Below are positions 54,411 to 63,632 of a stretch of 64,000 bases of DNA, in pieces (the first letter of the stretch is position 1; the number at the start of each line of letters is the position of its first letter). Location: the NCBI RefSeq assembly GCF_021390575.1, contig NZ_JAJEJQ010000003.1, positions 124,001 through 188,000 of the forward strand, written 5' to 3'. The position numbers and the translations under genes were made by a program. The notes under the pieces were generated by a model. The model did not search any database and was not told where the DNA came from. It saw only the letters and a program-made list of their open reading frames with translations. This DNA is from Paraburkholderia adhaesiva. Its GTDB lineage: Bacteria > Pseudomonadota > Gammaproteobacteria > Burkholderiales > Burkholderiaceae.

Positions 54411-54798
54411 GACTACCTCCATTGGATTCGCGCCATGGGACATAGTCCAGGCGCCCGACAATGCTCCCTCGTAAGTGGGTGCAATTTGGTGCTCTATCAC
54501 ACATATTCAAAGTGTTCGCGAATCGCCACCAACGGATGCTCTCGCGCATGCTCCGGCGGCTACATCTGGAGCGACCGCGCAAGATTGTGAACAATCCGGA
54601 GCCTCGTATTGACCGTCCGTTTCTGGCCGCTCTACGCCAGCGGGTTCAACGAGCGCTCTACGTGGCGACTGCTGCACCGCCTAAGCAGGAACCAACCGCT
54701 GAATCCGAATACCCGATCTTTCCCAAGCCCCGCCCCCCCGATAACGCGCACAATGCGCGTTATCCATTCGAAGCCCGTTCCACGAAGGAGAAGCCGCA
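54411..54798. other. Intergenic region upstream of the SRPBCC gene
   Basis: 388 bp; the short frames here look like chance and do not show a family motif. The promoters of the truncated gene and of the SRPBCC gene should lie here. Confidence 0.4.
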
Positions 54799-55185
54799 AT
54801 GACTTCGATCTACCGCGAACTCGCCCTGGACACCGACGCCGCCCACGTGTGGCATGCGCTACGCGACCCCGCGAACATCGCGCACACTTTTGCGGGCGTG
54901 GTCACCGACTGCACGCTCAACGGCGATCTACGCACTGTCACGTTTGCGAACGGGAATGTGATTGAAGAACGCATCGTCGCGATCGACGAGGCGCGAATGC
55001 TTATCGCCTACACGATCCTGAACAGGTTCGAGCATCACCACGCGACGATGCAGATCGTGCCGGAAGGCTCCGGCCGCTGCCGCTTCAAATGGCAAACCGA
55101 TTTCCTGCCCGACACGCGGCGCGAAGTAGTGGAACCGCTGATGGACGCGGGATGCGCCGCGTTTGCGCGTAACGTCGCGAGCTGA
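54799..55185 (+). CDS. SRPBCC (START-like) domain protein
   Basis: 128 residues with the polyketide-cyclase/START fold pattern: MTSIYRELALDTDAAHVWHA at the start, a central GNVIEERIVAIDE strand pair, and the C-terminal helix VEPLMDAGCAAFARNV. It probably binds a small hydrophobic ligand. A ribosome site AAGGAG precedes the ATG. Confidence 0.85.
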   Translation: MTSIYRELALDTDAAHVWHALRDPANIAHTFAGVVTDCTLNGDLRTVTFANGNVIEERIVAIDEARMLIAYTILNRFEHHHATMQIVPEGSGRCRFKWQTDFLPDTRREVVEPLMDAGCAAFARNVAS

Positions 55186-55192
55186 ACGAGCG

Positions 55193-55441
55193 TCAGCGCT
55201 GGAGCTCGCCCTGGCCCGCCGCAGTCGCTACTGCCGGTGACGGTGCCGCCGCTGGGGCCGCTTTCGGCGCTTCAATGCCCCAGTCGCCGTACTCCAGCCA
55301 GTCGTCGCCGAGCATTTCGATAGGATGCGGCGTGCGGCCGCTGCCGTTTCCGCAACTGAGCGCATCAGCCGCGCAATAACGGTCGCAGCCCCAGCAAATG
55401 CGTTCGGGATGCTTGGGATGAATGGGAAAGACGCGGGCCAT
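55193..55441 (-). CDS. DUF3079 protein
   Basis: 82 residues. FPIHPKHPERICWGCDRYC and CGNGSGRTPHPIEMLGDDW are the DUF3079 signature, with four Cys and several His that could bind a metal. An Ala/Pro-rich C-terminal tail follows. Function is unknown. It is convergent with the SRPBCC gene. Confidence 0.88.
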   Translation of the reverse strand: MARVFPIHPKHPERICWGCDRYCAADALSCGNGSGRTPHPIEMLGDDWLEYGDWGIEAPKAAPAAAPSPAVATAAGQGELQR

Positions 55442-55728
55442 GGCGATTGGGAATCTGGCGTGTCGGCAATTAAATCAATATAGACTTCACAACTGCACAC
55501 GACAGTGACCCAACGCCGCAACTGGCTCGCGCGGCCATGTCACTACAAAACGAGATAAAAAGAAGCGATATCGATGCTCATTGGCGCGACGCGTGACGAT
55601 GATTTGCCCACGCGAGGCGCGCTGGACCGTTAGTTGCGTTAATACCGTCAGCTAGTGCGGATTGCACGTTCTCTCGCTGGATCGCCAGGCGCGCCCCTTC
55701 TGCGAGTCCATAACAAAGGAGAAGCCGC

Positions 55729-56805
55729 ATGCCGATCCGTCTCGCCAGCCTGTTCGCGGCACTCGCACTCGCGGGGTGTGCTTCGTGGTCACCCACTGCA
55801 ACGACGCCAACATCGCAAGACACGACCTTCGAACAAGGCACACCGAGGCGCGCCGCGCGACCGGTGAAGGTGATGATCGTCACGATGTTCGGTCCCGAAG
55901 CGAAGACGTGGCTCGAACGCCTCGGCCCCTGGGACCGTATCGCAGTGGCGGGCCTCTCGCCCGATTATCCGGACGTGCACTGCAACCGTGACGGCGTCTG
56001 CGTGATGACCACCGGGATGGGTCACACGAACGCCGCCGCCTCGGCCATGGCGCTGGCATTCGCACCGCAATTCGATCTGCGTCGGGCGTACTTTCTTATA
56101 GCGGGCATCGCGGGCGTCAACCCCGAGCAAGGGACGCTCGGCTCGACGGCATGGTCGGACTATCTGGTCGACTTCGGTCTGCAATGGGAGATCGACGGCG
56201 ACGGTCGACCGGCCGGCTGGCGCACTGGCTATCTGGGCATCAACACAAAGGACCCGACGCAAACACCAGCGCTCGACTACCACACTGAAGTCTTCCGGCT
56301 CAATCCGCGGCTGACCGATGCCGCCTGGATGCTCTCGCATGACATCGCGCTCGCGGACACGCCCGGGATGCAGGCAGCACGCGCGAAGTATCGTGATGCG
56401 CCGGCGAACCGTCCGCCCATGGTGATCCGCTGCGACTCGGTCTCCGACGACACGTGGTGGTCCGGCAATGCGCTCGGCGCGCGGGCGAGCGACTGGACGC
56501 GCGAACTCACCGGCAACAAGGGCGTCTACTGCATGACGCAGCAGGAAGACAACGCAACCTTCGAGGCGCTCAAGCGAGCCGCGGCCACCGGGCGCGTCGA
56601 TCTCGACCGCGTGGCGGTACTGCGGGCAGGCTCGGACTTCGACCGTCCGTATCGAGGCGAATCGAACGCCGACAACCTGCTCGGCTATGCAGGCCAGGGC
56701 GGCTTCGCGCCTGCACTCGAAAACCTGTTTCGCGCGGGCAACCCTGTCGTGCAGACCATCGTCACTCACTGGAGCGACTGGCGTGACGGTGTGCCCGCAC
56801 GCTGA
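55729..56805 (+). CDS. Purine nucleoside permease-family lipoprotein (NUP)
   Basis: 358 residues. The N-terminus is a lipoprotein signal (MPIRLASLFAALALAGC, Cys 17). The mature part matches the NUP domain: VKVMIVTMFGPEAKTWLE, TTGMGHTNAAASAMALAF, YFLIAGIAGVNPEQGTLGS and CMTQQEDNATFEALKR. These share the fold of nucleoside phosphorylases. Known members are linked to purine nucleoside uptake, but enzymatic action is plausible. AAAGGAG precedes the ATG. Confidence 0.85.
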   Translation: MPIRLASLFAALALAGCASWSPTATTPTSQDTTFEQGTPRRAARPVKVMIVTMFGPEAKTWLERLGPWDRIAVAGLSPDYPDVHCNRDGVCVMTTGMGHTNAAASAMALAFAPQFDLRRAYFLIAGIAGVNPEQGTLGSTAWSDYLVDFGLQWEIDGDGRPAGWRTGYLGINTKDPTQTPALDYHTEVFRLNPRLTDAAWMLSHDIALADTPGMQAARAKYRDAPANRPPMVIRCDSVSDDTWWSGNALGARASDWTRELTGNKGVYCMTQQEDNATFEALKRAAATGRVDLDRVAVLRAGSDFDRPYRGESNADNLLGYAGQGGFAPALENLFRAGNPVVQTIVTHWSDWRDGVPAR

Positions 56806-57169
56806 AGTCGCCGCGCGCGCACATCGAGCCCGTCTGATCCGGGTCGATCCTGCTTGACAACGGAGCCCACATCGCGACGTAAACGAACGACCGTTCTGCT
56901 CCGGTGGTGATCGTACCCCTTATATAAGACTTGTCCAACATCGTCCTGGCACGACGTTGCCCCACCCCCACGGCGCAACGTACGGACACTCGGCACCCTG
57001 ATTTCCATCAGATCCTGTAAAAAACTGCGATATGGCATTTTGCAATATGAAATTTCGCGGGACTTTGGCCCCATCGCGTCGTAAAATCAGGCAAAATCCC
57101 CGTGTTTACGCCGACTGTGCGCAGCCGGTGGTGTTCCAACCCCGTTTTTGAACCCCCGCCAAGAAGCCG
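56806..57169 (+). promoter_or_regulatory. icd promoter region with CTTATATAAG palindrome
   Basis: 364 bp without a gene. The perfect palindrome CTTATATAAG (56919-56928) followed by AC is identical over 12 nt to the element at the acnB promoter. It lies about 240 bp upstream of the icd start; no convincing -35/-10 pair was found nearer. Confidence 0.55.
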
Positions 57170-59413
57170 ATGAGTACTCAGCAACCCACCATCATCTACA
57201 CCCTGACCGATGAAGCGCCGCTGCTCGCCACCAGCGCGTTCCTGCCGATCATCCGCACCTTCGCTGCGCCTGCCGGCGTGAACGTCGAGACCAGCGATAT
57301 TTCCGTGGCGGGCCGTATTCTCGGCGAGTTCCCGGAATTCCTGACCGAAGCGCAGCGCGTGCCTGACAACCTAGCCGAGCTGGGCCGTCTGACGCAGTCG
57401 CCGGACACCAACATCATCAAGCTGCCGAACATCAGCGCATCGGTGCCGCAACTCGTCGCCGCGATCAAGGAACTCCAGGGCAAGGGCTACAAGATCCCCG
57501 ACTTCCCGGAAGATCCGAAGAACGACGAAGAAAAGACCATCCAGAAGCGCTACTCGAAGTGCCTCGGCAGCGCGGTGAACCCGGTCCTGCGCGAAGGCAA
57601 CTCGGACCGCCGTGCGCCGGCCGCCGTCAAGAACTACGCGAAGAAGCATCCGCACAGCATGGGCGAGTGGAGCATGGCTTCGCGCACCCACGTCGCGCAC
57701 ATGAAGCAGGGCGACTTCTATCACGGCGAAAAGTCGATCACGAACGACAAGGCTCGCGAAGTCCGCATGGAACTCGTCACGAAGAGCGGCGAAACCATCG
57801 TGCTGAAGCCGAAGGTCGCGCTGCAGGCCGGCGAGATCGTCGACAGCATGTTCATGAGCAAGAAGCACCTGATCGCGTTCTACGAAGATCAGATGGAAGA
57901 CGCGCGCAAGACCGGTGTCATGCTCTCGCTGCACGTGAAGGCGACCATGATGAAGGTTTCGCACCCCATCGTGTTCGGCCACGCGGTCAAGGTGTTCTAC
58001 AAAGACGCGTTCGAGAAGCACGCAAAGCTGTTCGAAGAGATCGGCGTGAACGTCAACAACGGCATGGTCGATCTGTACACGAAGATCGAGACGCTGCCGG
58101 AATCGAAGCGCGAAGAAATCATCCGCGACCTGCACGCATGCCACGAGCACCGTCCGTCGCTCGCGATGGTCGATTCGGCCAAGGGCATCTCGAACCTGCA
58201 CGCGCCGAACGACGTGATCGTCGACGCATCGATGCCCGCGATGATCCGCGCCGGCGGCAAGATGTGGGGCGCCGACGGCCGTCCGGCCGACACGAAGTGC
58301 CTGATTCCGGAAAGCACGTTCGCGCGCATCTACCAGGAAATCATCAACTTCTGCAAGACCAACGGCGCGTTCGATCCGAAGACGATGGGCACGGTGCCGA
58401 ACGTCGGCCTGATGGCGCAGAAGGCTGAAGAGTACGGTTCGCACGACAAGACGTACGAAATTCCGCAGGACGGCACGGCACGCATCGTCGACAACGCCAC
58501 GGGCGAAGTCCTCGAAGCGCTGACGCAGCAAGTGGAAGAAGGCGACATCTGGCGTATGTGCCTCGTGAAGGACGCGCCGATCCGCGACTGGGTCAAGCTC
58601 ACCGTCAATCGCGTGAAGAACTCGGGCACGCCGGCCGTGTTCTGGCTCGACCCGTATCGTCCGCACGAAAACGAACTGATCAAGAAGGTCGAAACGTACC
58701 TGAAGGATTACGACCTGACCGGCCTCGACATCCAGATCATGTCGCAAGTCCGCGCGATGCGTTACACGCTCGAGCGCGTGATCCGCGGCCTCGACACGAT
58801 CTCGGTGACCGGCAACATCCTGCGCGACTACCTGACCGACCTGTTCCCGATCATGGAACTCGGCACGAGCGCGAAGATGCTGTCGATCGTTCCGCTGATG
58901 GCCGGTGGCGGCATGTACGAAACGGGCGCAGGCGGTTCGGCGCCGAAGCACGTCCAGCAACTGGTGCAGGAAAACCACCTGCGCTGGGACTCGCTCGGCG
59001 AATTCCTCGCGCTGGCCGTGTCGCTCGAAGACCTCGGGATCAAGACGGACAACGCGAAGGCGAAGCTGCTCGCGAAGACGCTCGACGCTGCTACGGGCAA
59101 GCTGCTCGACAACAGCAAGGGCCCGTCGCCGAAGACCGGCGAGCTGGACAACCGCGGCAGCCAGTTCTACCTGGCGATGTACTGGGCGCAAGAGCTGGCC
59201 GCGCAGAAGGACGACGCGGCACTGGCTGCCCACTTCGCGCCGCTCGCGAAGACGCTGACCGACAACGAAGCGGCAATCGTCGCGGAACTGTCGGCCGTGC
59301 AGGGCAAGGCAGCCGATATCGGCGGCTACTACATGCCGGACGTCGCGAAGCTTTCCGCCGTTATGCGTCCGAGCAAGACGCTCAACGCGGCGCTTGAAGC
59401 GGCTGCAAAGTAA
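57170..59413 (+). CDS. icd: NADP-dependent isocitrate dehydrogenase, monomeric type
   Basis: 747 residues, the length of the monomeric IDH-II family. [43 protein letters not shown] and the late [31 protein letters not shown] segment (quoted in part) are characteristic, with [15 protein letters not shown] holding substrate-binding residues. It oxidatively decarboxylates isocitrate in the TCA cycle. It is monocistronic, with a strong terminator. Confidence 0.97.
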   Translation: MSTQQPTIIYTLTDEAPLLATSAFLPIIRTFAAPAGVNVETSDISVAGRILGEFPEFLTEAQRVPDNLAELGRLTQSPDTNIIKLPNISASVPQLVAAIKELQGKGYKIPDFPEDPKNDEEKTIQKRYSKCLGSAVNPVLREGNSDRRAPAAVKNYAKKHPHSMGEWSMASRTHVAHMKQGDFYHGEKSITNDKAREVRMELVTKSGETIVLKPKVALQAGEIVDSMFMSKKHLIAFYEDQMEDARKTGVMLSLHVKATMMKVSHPIVFGHAVKVFYKDAFEKHAKLFEEIGVNVNNGMVDLYTKIETLPESKREEIIRDLHACHEHRPSLAMVDSAKGISNLHAPNDVIVDASMPAMIRAGGKMWGADGRPADTKCLIPESTFARIYQEIINFCKTNGAFDPKTMGTVPNVGLMAQKAEEYGSHDKTYEIPQDGTARIVDNATGEVLEALTQQVEEGDIWRMCLVKDAPIRDWVKLTVNRVKNSGTPAVFWLDPYRPHENELIKKVETYLKDYDLTGLDIQIMSQVRAMRYTLERVIRGLDTISVTGNILRDYLTDLFPIMELGTSAKMLSIVPLMAGGGMYETGAGGSAPKHVQQLVQENHLRWDSLGEFLALAVSLEDLGIKTDNAKAKLLAKTLDAATGKLLDNSKGPSPKTGELDNRGSQFYLAMYWAQELAAQKDDAALAAHFAPLAKTLTDNEAAIVAELSAVQGKAADIGGYYMPDVAKLSAVMRPSKTLNAALEAAAK

Positions 59414-59468
59414 GTGACAAGCGAGGCAGGGAACGCGTAAGCGGGTCTTGCCTCGTCACGATGTCCTG

Positions 59469-59509
59469 AACGCCCTTGCGGTTTCTTACCGCAAGGGCGT
59501 TTTTCTTTT
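59469..59509 (+). terminator. Intrinsic terminator of icd
   Basis: 14-bp perfect stem (59469-59482 with 59488-59501) with a 5-nt loop and a T-rich run (59500-59509). Confidence 0.92.
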
Positions 59510-59533
59510 AGCGCGTGAGATGCATGAGGTGCA

Positions 59534-59908
59534 TCAGGTGCGTGCCGTCTCGTTCTCGTAGACGACGTAGATTTTCTCGCACGGCTCCACGACTTCCCAG
59601 GTGCCCTTGAACCCCGCGGGAATCACAAACCGGTCGCCTTCGCGAAGCACCTTCTCCTTGCCCGCTTCATCGCGGATCACCGAAACGCCTTTAAGGATTT
59701 CGCAGTATTCCATTTCGGTGTAGTTCACGCGCCAGTGCCCGGGCGTGCTCGCCCAGACACCGGTGCTGAACTGTCCGCACGGACTCGTAAAGCCCTGCGT
59801 GAGCGTCTGCACCGGATCGCCTGATATCAGCTTTTCCGGCGCCACGCGGTACTCGAATCGCTCGCCCTGGTCCACACCGATATCGACGATGCCCGAAATG
59901 CCTGCCAT
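59534..59908 (-). CDS. Cupin domain protein (Cupin_3 / DUF861)
   Basis: 124 residues. PCGQFSTGVWASTPGHWRVNYTEMEYCEILKG and GDRFVIPAGFKGTWEVVEPC show the two cupin motifs of the DUF861 branch (quoted in part), related to ureidoglycine aminohydrolase C-domains. Function is unknown. GGGGAGC precedes the ATG. It is convergent with icd across the terminator. Confidence 0.88.
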   Translation of the reverse strand: MAGISGIVDIGVDQGERFEYRVAPEKLISGDPVQTLTQGFTSPCGQFSTGVWASTPGHWRVNYTEMEYCEILKGVSVIRDEAGKEKVLREGDRFVIPAGFKGTWEVVEPCEKIYVVYENETART

Positions 59909-60313
59909 GTCTCGCTCCCCTCGTGTCGCAATCTGCGGTCGTTGAAAGCTGCAAGTATTGCAGCGTTCGGGCAGTGGCCAATATTACCGAGGGAAGAACC
60001 TGGGCACGTCGAAGCGCTTCGCTCACTGTCGCTTTGTGCCGCGCGCTGGGTATCTCCGACACGCAACGTCATCGACGCAATTGCATCGCTTTCCAATAAA
60101 TAAGGAATGCGAATATAACGGGCAGAATCACGACTGCGCGGAATGCAACTGCTTAAGGTTCTCTTCATGTTCAACCGCCAGAATTGCTCCAGCGTCGCGC
60201 TCCGTCTCGTTCCCGCAGATTCAGACAGAAAGACATTTGCAGGCTGCAGGAACACATACCGAAAGATTCGCCGATCGCTTGTCCTGGCGCAACGCATTGG
60301 AGCGGACCTCAAA
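59909..60313. other. Intergenic region upstream of a small membrane protein
   Basis: 405 bp without a supported gene. It is relatively AT-rich around 60090-60170. Confidence 0.4.
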
Positions 60314-60664
60314 ATGAAGCCGTCGACCATCGAACTCTGGCGCGCGCACTTGTTTGTCGCTTCGCTCGCAGCCGCCTTGATCCAGATCGCCGTCTTCTTT
60401 GCAATCCTCGTCTGGCGCATCCCGCAGGACGTCTTCACTTCATCGCAGTTCCGGCTCGGCGTCGTCGCGCTTGTCGCGTGCTCCGTGATCGCCGTCCGCC
60501 GGCTCGCGCATAGCGCGTTTCACAGCGCGCTTGCCAGCCGGCACGTCCGCTTCGTCGGCGGTCAGCAGCGCACGGTGGCGCTTTCACCACACTGCCCGCG
60601 GCGATTTCTCGTCCTCCTGCGTGTCCGCGTCAATCGGCAGAGTCTCGATCCGGCGCTATACTGA
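60314..60664 (+). CDS. Small hypothetical membrane protein
   Basis: 116 residues from ATG 60314 with two hydrophobic segments (LFVASLAAALIQIAVFFAIL and LGVVALVACSVIAV) and a basic C-terminal half. The frame is open from 60143, but the part before 60314 looks non-coding. There is no clear ribosome site or recognised family. Confidence 0.45.
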   Translation: MKPSTIELWRAHLFVASLAAALIQIAVFFAILVWRIPQDVFTSSQFRLGVVALVACSVIAVRRLAHSAFHSALASRHVRFVGGQQRTVALSPHCPRRFLVLLRVRVNRQSLDPALY

Positions 60665-60799
60665 AACGGCTGCGCGAAACCGGTCGCTGTAGGCTTGGTA
60701 ACGCCATCCCACCGGTCATACCAGCGGTCATACTAGCGTCAAGTCTGGCCCCTACACTCCTGGCCGGGTCGCAACACGCGTCACGGGGACATTCTGCTC

Positions 60800-60901
60800 A
60801 TGAACTGGTTGTATCTGCAGGCTGGCTGTCACGGCCGTCATATTTTCGCTGCCCGGGCGACCGCAGCGCGGCGCGGTATGCCACTTCGGCGCGTCGCATG
60901 A
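60800..60901 (+). CDS. Possible 33-residue leader ORF overlapping hpnI
   Basis: ATG 60800 opens a 33-codon frame beginning MNWLYLQAGCHGRH whose stop (TGA 60899-60901) overlaps the hpnI ATG. hpnI itself has no Shine-Dalgarno sequence, so coupled translation is possible. Support is weak. Confidence 0.3.
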   Translation: MNWLYLQAGCHGRHIFAARATAARRGMPLRRVA

Positions 60902-62175
60902 TGGACGTCCCGCGCGCCAGAAGACCGAAGGGATATGCGGGGGCGACCTGGGCAGTCCTGTGGGCTCTACCCGTCGCTGCGCTCGCGCTCTGGGCCGAGT
61001 CGCCGCTCATGCTGTTGCATCTGGCACGTGTGCTGCTTGCGCTATTCGCCATCGCCTGCGCGATCGGAGCAGCGCTCGGTATCGCCTACTGCTGCGTCGC
61101 CGCCGTGCTCGTGCGCCGCTTCTTCGCGCAGCCCTGCAACGAGCCAGCCGACTGCCCCGGCGTCACCATCGTAAAGCCACTGCACGGCGACGAGTGGAAT
61201 CTCGCCAGCAACCTCGCCACCTTCTTCGAGCAGGACTACCCCGGCCCAATCCAGTATCTGTTCGGCGTTCACGACGAGGGCGATGACGCCCTGCAAACCG
61301 TCGAGGCGCTGCGCGCACGCTACCCGGACGCGCACATCACCGTGGTGGCGGATTCGCGGCTGTACGGGCCGAATCGCAAGATCGCGAATCTGGTCAACAT
61401 GGTCGAACGCGCCGAACACGACGTGCTCTGTTTCGCGGACAGCGACGTCACCGTTGGGCGCAATTACCTGCGCCATGTCGTCGGTACGCTGGAGCAACCG
61501 GGCGTGGGGCTCGTCACCTGCCTGTATCGCGGCCTGCGTGCGCCCGGCTTCTGGCCGCGTGGCGCGGCCGCGTCAACGAACTATCACTTCCTGCCGGGCG
61601 TCGTGACCGGGCTCGCCATTGGCCGCGCGCGCCCCTGCTTCGGCCAGACGATCGCCATGACACGCGCGATGCTCGAGCGCATTGGCGGACTCGCGCAGTT
61701 CGCCCACCATCTTGCCGAAGATCATGCTCTCGGCCAGGCGGTGCGGCGCACGGGAGCGAGCGTCGCCATCCCGCCGTTCACGGTGCAGCACGCGTGTGTG
61801 GAAACCACCTTCACGACACTCTTCACGCACGAACTGCGCTGGAGCCGCACGATCCGTGCCGCTGACCGCAGCGGTCATCTGAGTTCGACGCTGATGCATC
61901 CGTTCGTGCTTGCGCTGGGCGCCGTGCTGGCTTCAGGCGGCTCGAGCCCCGCTCTCGCGCTGATGTTCGCGGCGCTCGTCGCGCGCGCAGCGCTCAAATG
62001 GCAGACCGATCGCGCCATTGGCGAACGCTGCCGCGGGTTGTGGCTGGTGCCAATGTGGGATATCGTGCAGTTCATGATTTTCGCCGCGAGCTTCTTGTCT
62101 TCGCGCGTCGTCTGGCGCGGCTTCAGCTTCAGCGTCGACGGCAACGGCATGCTCTCGCCGCTGCACGATGACTGA
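60898..62175 (+). CDS. hpnI: HpnI, hopanoid biosynthesis glycosyltransferase
   Basis: 425 residues of the GT21 ceramide-glucosyltransferase-like family with N-terminal and C-terminal membrane helices. GT-A motifs are visible: VTIVKPLHGDEWNL, FGVHDEGDDA, CFADSDVTVG (DxD-like), HHLAEDHALG (catalytic ED) and ELRWSRTIR. HpnI adds N-acetylglucosamine to bacteriohopanetetrol on the way to the glucosamine-linked hopanoid. It is 48 bp upstream of hpnL. The start is ATG 60898 or 60901. Confidence 0.9.
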   Translation: MMDVPRARRPKGYAGATWAVLWALPVAALALWAESPLMLLHLARVLLALFAIACAIGAALGIAYCCVAAVLVRRFFAQPCNEPADCPGVTIVKPLHGDEWNLASNLATFFEQDYPGPIQYLFGVHDEGDDALQTVEALRARYPDAHITVVADSRLYGPNRKIANLVNMVERAEHDVLCFADSDVTVGRNYLRHVVGTLEQPGVGLVTCLYRGLRAPGFWPRGAAASTNYHFLPGVVTGLAIGRARPCFGQTIAMTRAMLERIGGLAQFAHHLAEDHALGQAVRRTGASVAIPPFTVQHACVETTFTTLFTHELRWSRTIRAADRSGHLSSTLMHPFVLALGAVLASGGSSPALALMFAALVARAALKWQTDRAIGERCRGLWLVPMWDIVQFMIFAASFLSSRVVWRGFSFSVDGNGMLSPLHDD

Positions 62176-62223
62176 GCGTCGATTGAACAACCCACGTCTC
62201 ACCGTTCTCACTGTTACCCATCA

Positions 62224-63237
62224 ATGAAACACCTCGGACGCGCGACGGCCCTGGTCGGCCTCGTAATCGCGATCTGGCTGGTCTGGCGCGAACACCCCGC
62301 GACAATCTTCCACATGCTGCAAGGCGCGGGCGCAGGCCTGCTGCTGGCTGCGGCGGTCCACGTGCTGCCGATGCTCGCCAACGCCTGGGACTGGGGCACG
62401 CTGATCCGGCCAGCACAGCGCCCTGGACTCGGAACGATGCTGTGGCTCGTTTGGATCCGCGAATCGATCAATTCAATGCTGCCCGTCGCGCGCGTCGGCG
62501 GCGAACTCGTTTCATTCCGGTTGCTCGGTCGCCACGGCGTGCGGCCGGCAACGGCGGCGGCGAGTCTCGTCGTCGACATGCAGCTCACCGTCATCAGCCA
62601 GGTCCTGTTCGCGCTCGTGGCAGTCGGCTATCTGCTCGAACAGACATCGTCGGATACGGCGCGCGTCGTCGGGCAGCTCGCGTGGGCCATCGCGGCGCTC
62701 GTGCCCGTGCTGCTGCTGTTCGCGCTCGTTCAGCACGCGCGGCCGTTCGAGCGTGCCGCACGCACACTCAATCACATCACGAGCGGCAAGGTCTATGAGC
62801 TCGTCGGCAAGTCTGCGCGGATCGACCAGTCCGTCAAACTGATCTGGCGGCAGACCGGCGTGGTCGTGCGCTACCTTTTCGTCTGGCAGGTGCTGCAATT
62901 CCTGGGCTACACGGCTGAAATCTGGTTGGCCCTGCACGTCCTCGGCGCGAACGCGACTTTCGTTCAGGCCATGGTGATCGAAGCGCTGATCCAGATCGTG
63001 AGCAGTGCGGCGTTTCTCGTGCCAGGCGGCCTCGGCGTTCAGGAGGGCGGCTTCGTGCTGATCGGCGCTCTGCTGGGTTTCGATGCGCCGACGTGTCTCG
63101 CGCTCGCAGGTGCCCGACGCATCCGTGACCTGCTGTTTTACGTGCCTGGTCTGATTGCCTGGCAGTTCGCCGAATCCTGGCCGCGCGGCGCCAAAGCCCG
63201 TGTGCGTCCGCGCGTCGGCATGGGCGGTACGCGATAA
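62224..63237 (+). CDS. hpnL: HpnL, hopanoid-associated membrane protein
   Basis: 337 residues of the lysylphosphatidylglycerol-synthase transmembrane/flippase-like family with about eight helices. IRESINSMLPVARVGGELVS and the late SAAFLVPGGLGVQEGGFVLIGALLG are typical of HpnL (quoted in part). It is assigned to hopanoid transport between membranes by association. It follows hpnI, so both probably form one unit. Confidence 0.88.
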   Translation: MKHLGRATALVGLVIAIWLVWREHPATIFHMLQGAGAGLLLAAAVHVLPMLANAWDWGTLIRPAQRPGLGTMLWLVWIRESINSMLPVARVGGELVSFRLLGRHGVRPATAAASLVVDMQLTVISQVLFALVAVGYLLEQTSSDTARVVGQLAWAIAALVPVLLLFALVQHARPFERAARTLNHITSGKVYELVGKSARIDQSVKLIWRQTGVVVRYLFVWQVLQFLGYTAEIWLALHVLGANATFVQAMVIEALIQIVSSAAFLVPGGLGVQEGGFVLIGALLGFDAPTCLALAGARRIRDLLFYVPGLIAWQFAESWPRGAKARVRPRVGMGGTR

Positions 63238-63632
63238 CTACCGCAGCGACAACCGCGACCCAGGAGAACGCTCGTCCGCCTGGCGCGTTCGCATTCCCCT
63301 TTCATCTCGCGCTGCACAATCGCGACTCGTGTGCCCGAATTACGCCGCAAAAGCGCAAATAGTGGGATTGCGTGGCATACGAAGGCTGCGGCATCGGCAA
63401 TTACCTTAGGTTGAGCGTCGGCTATCCGGCGTCGTAGAATCGTCATACATCGATTTTGCAGGCCCCGGTAATGTCTCTGGCGTCTCGCTGAAATAGCAGC
63501 CCAGAATGGCGGAGAAACCCGCCGGAGACGCCCAACGCACTGACACCAGAAGTACCGACGTCCGACGCTTTTTCGACCAACGCTTCCTGACGAGGCCGCC
63601 GCCCGCCGGGAATTTGTCGTGAAATCTGCGCC
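63238..63632 (+). other. Intergenic region upstream of the sugar ABC ATPase
   Basis: 395 bp without a gene on either strand. It contains the compact folded element listed separately (63479-63532), about 100 nt before the start codon. Confidence 0.5.
63479..63532 (+). ncRNA. Three-way-junction-like RNA fold upstream of the ABC transporter gene (candidate)
   Basis: A closing 8-bp stem (63479-63486 with 63525-63532) encloses GCTG/CAGC (63487-63490 with 63497-63500) and GGCGG/CCGCC (63508-63512 with 63519-63523). The whole is 54 nt. The ABC gene starts 100 nt downstream. No known riboswitch class is recognised. It could also be read on the minus strand. Confidence 0.4.

Noticed and set aside
54461-54965. 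Plus-strand frames upstream of and overlapping the SRPBCC gene
   Set aside because: No family motif; the SRPBCC frame with its ribosome site is clearly the real gene.
57371-59233. 620-residue minus-strand open frame antisense to icd
   Set aside because: Shadow of icd; composition lacks any protein family signature.
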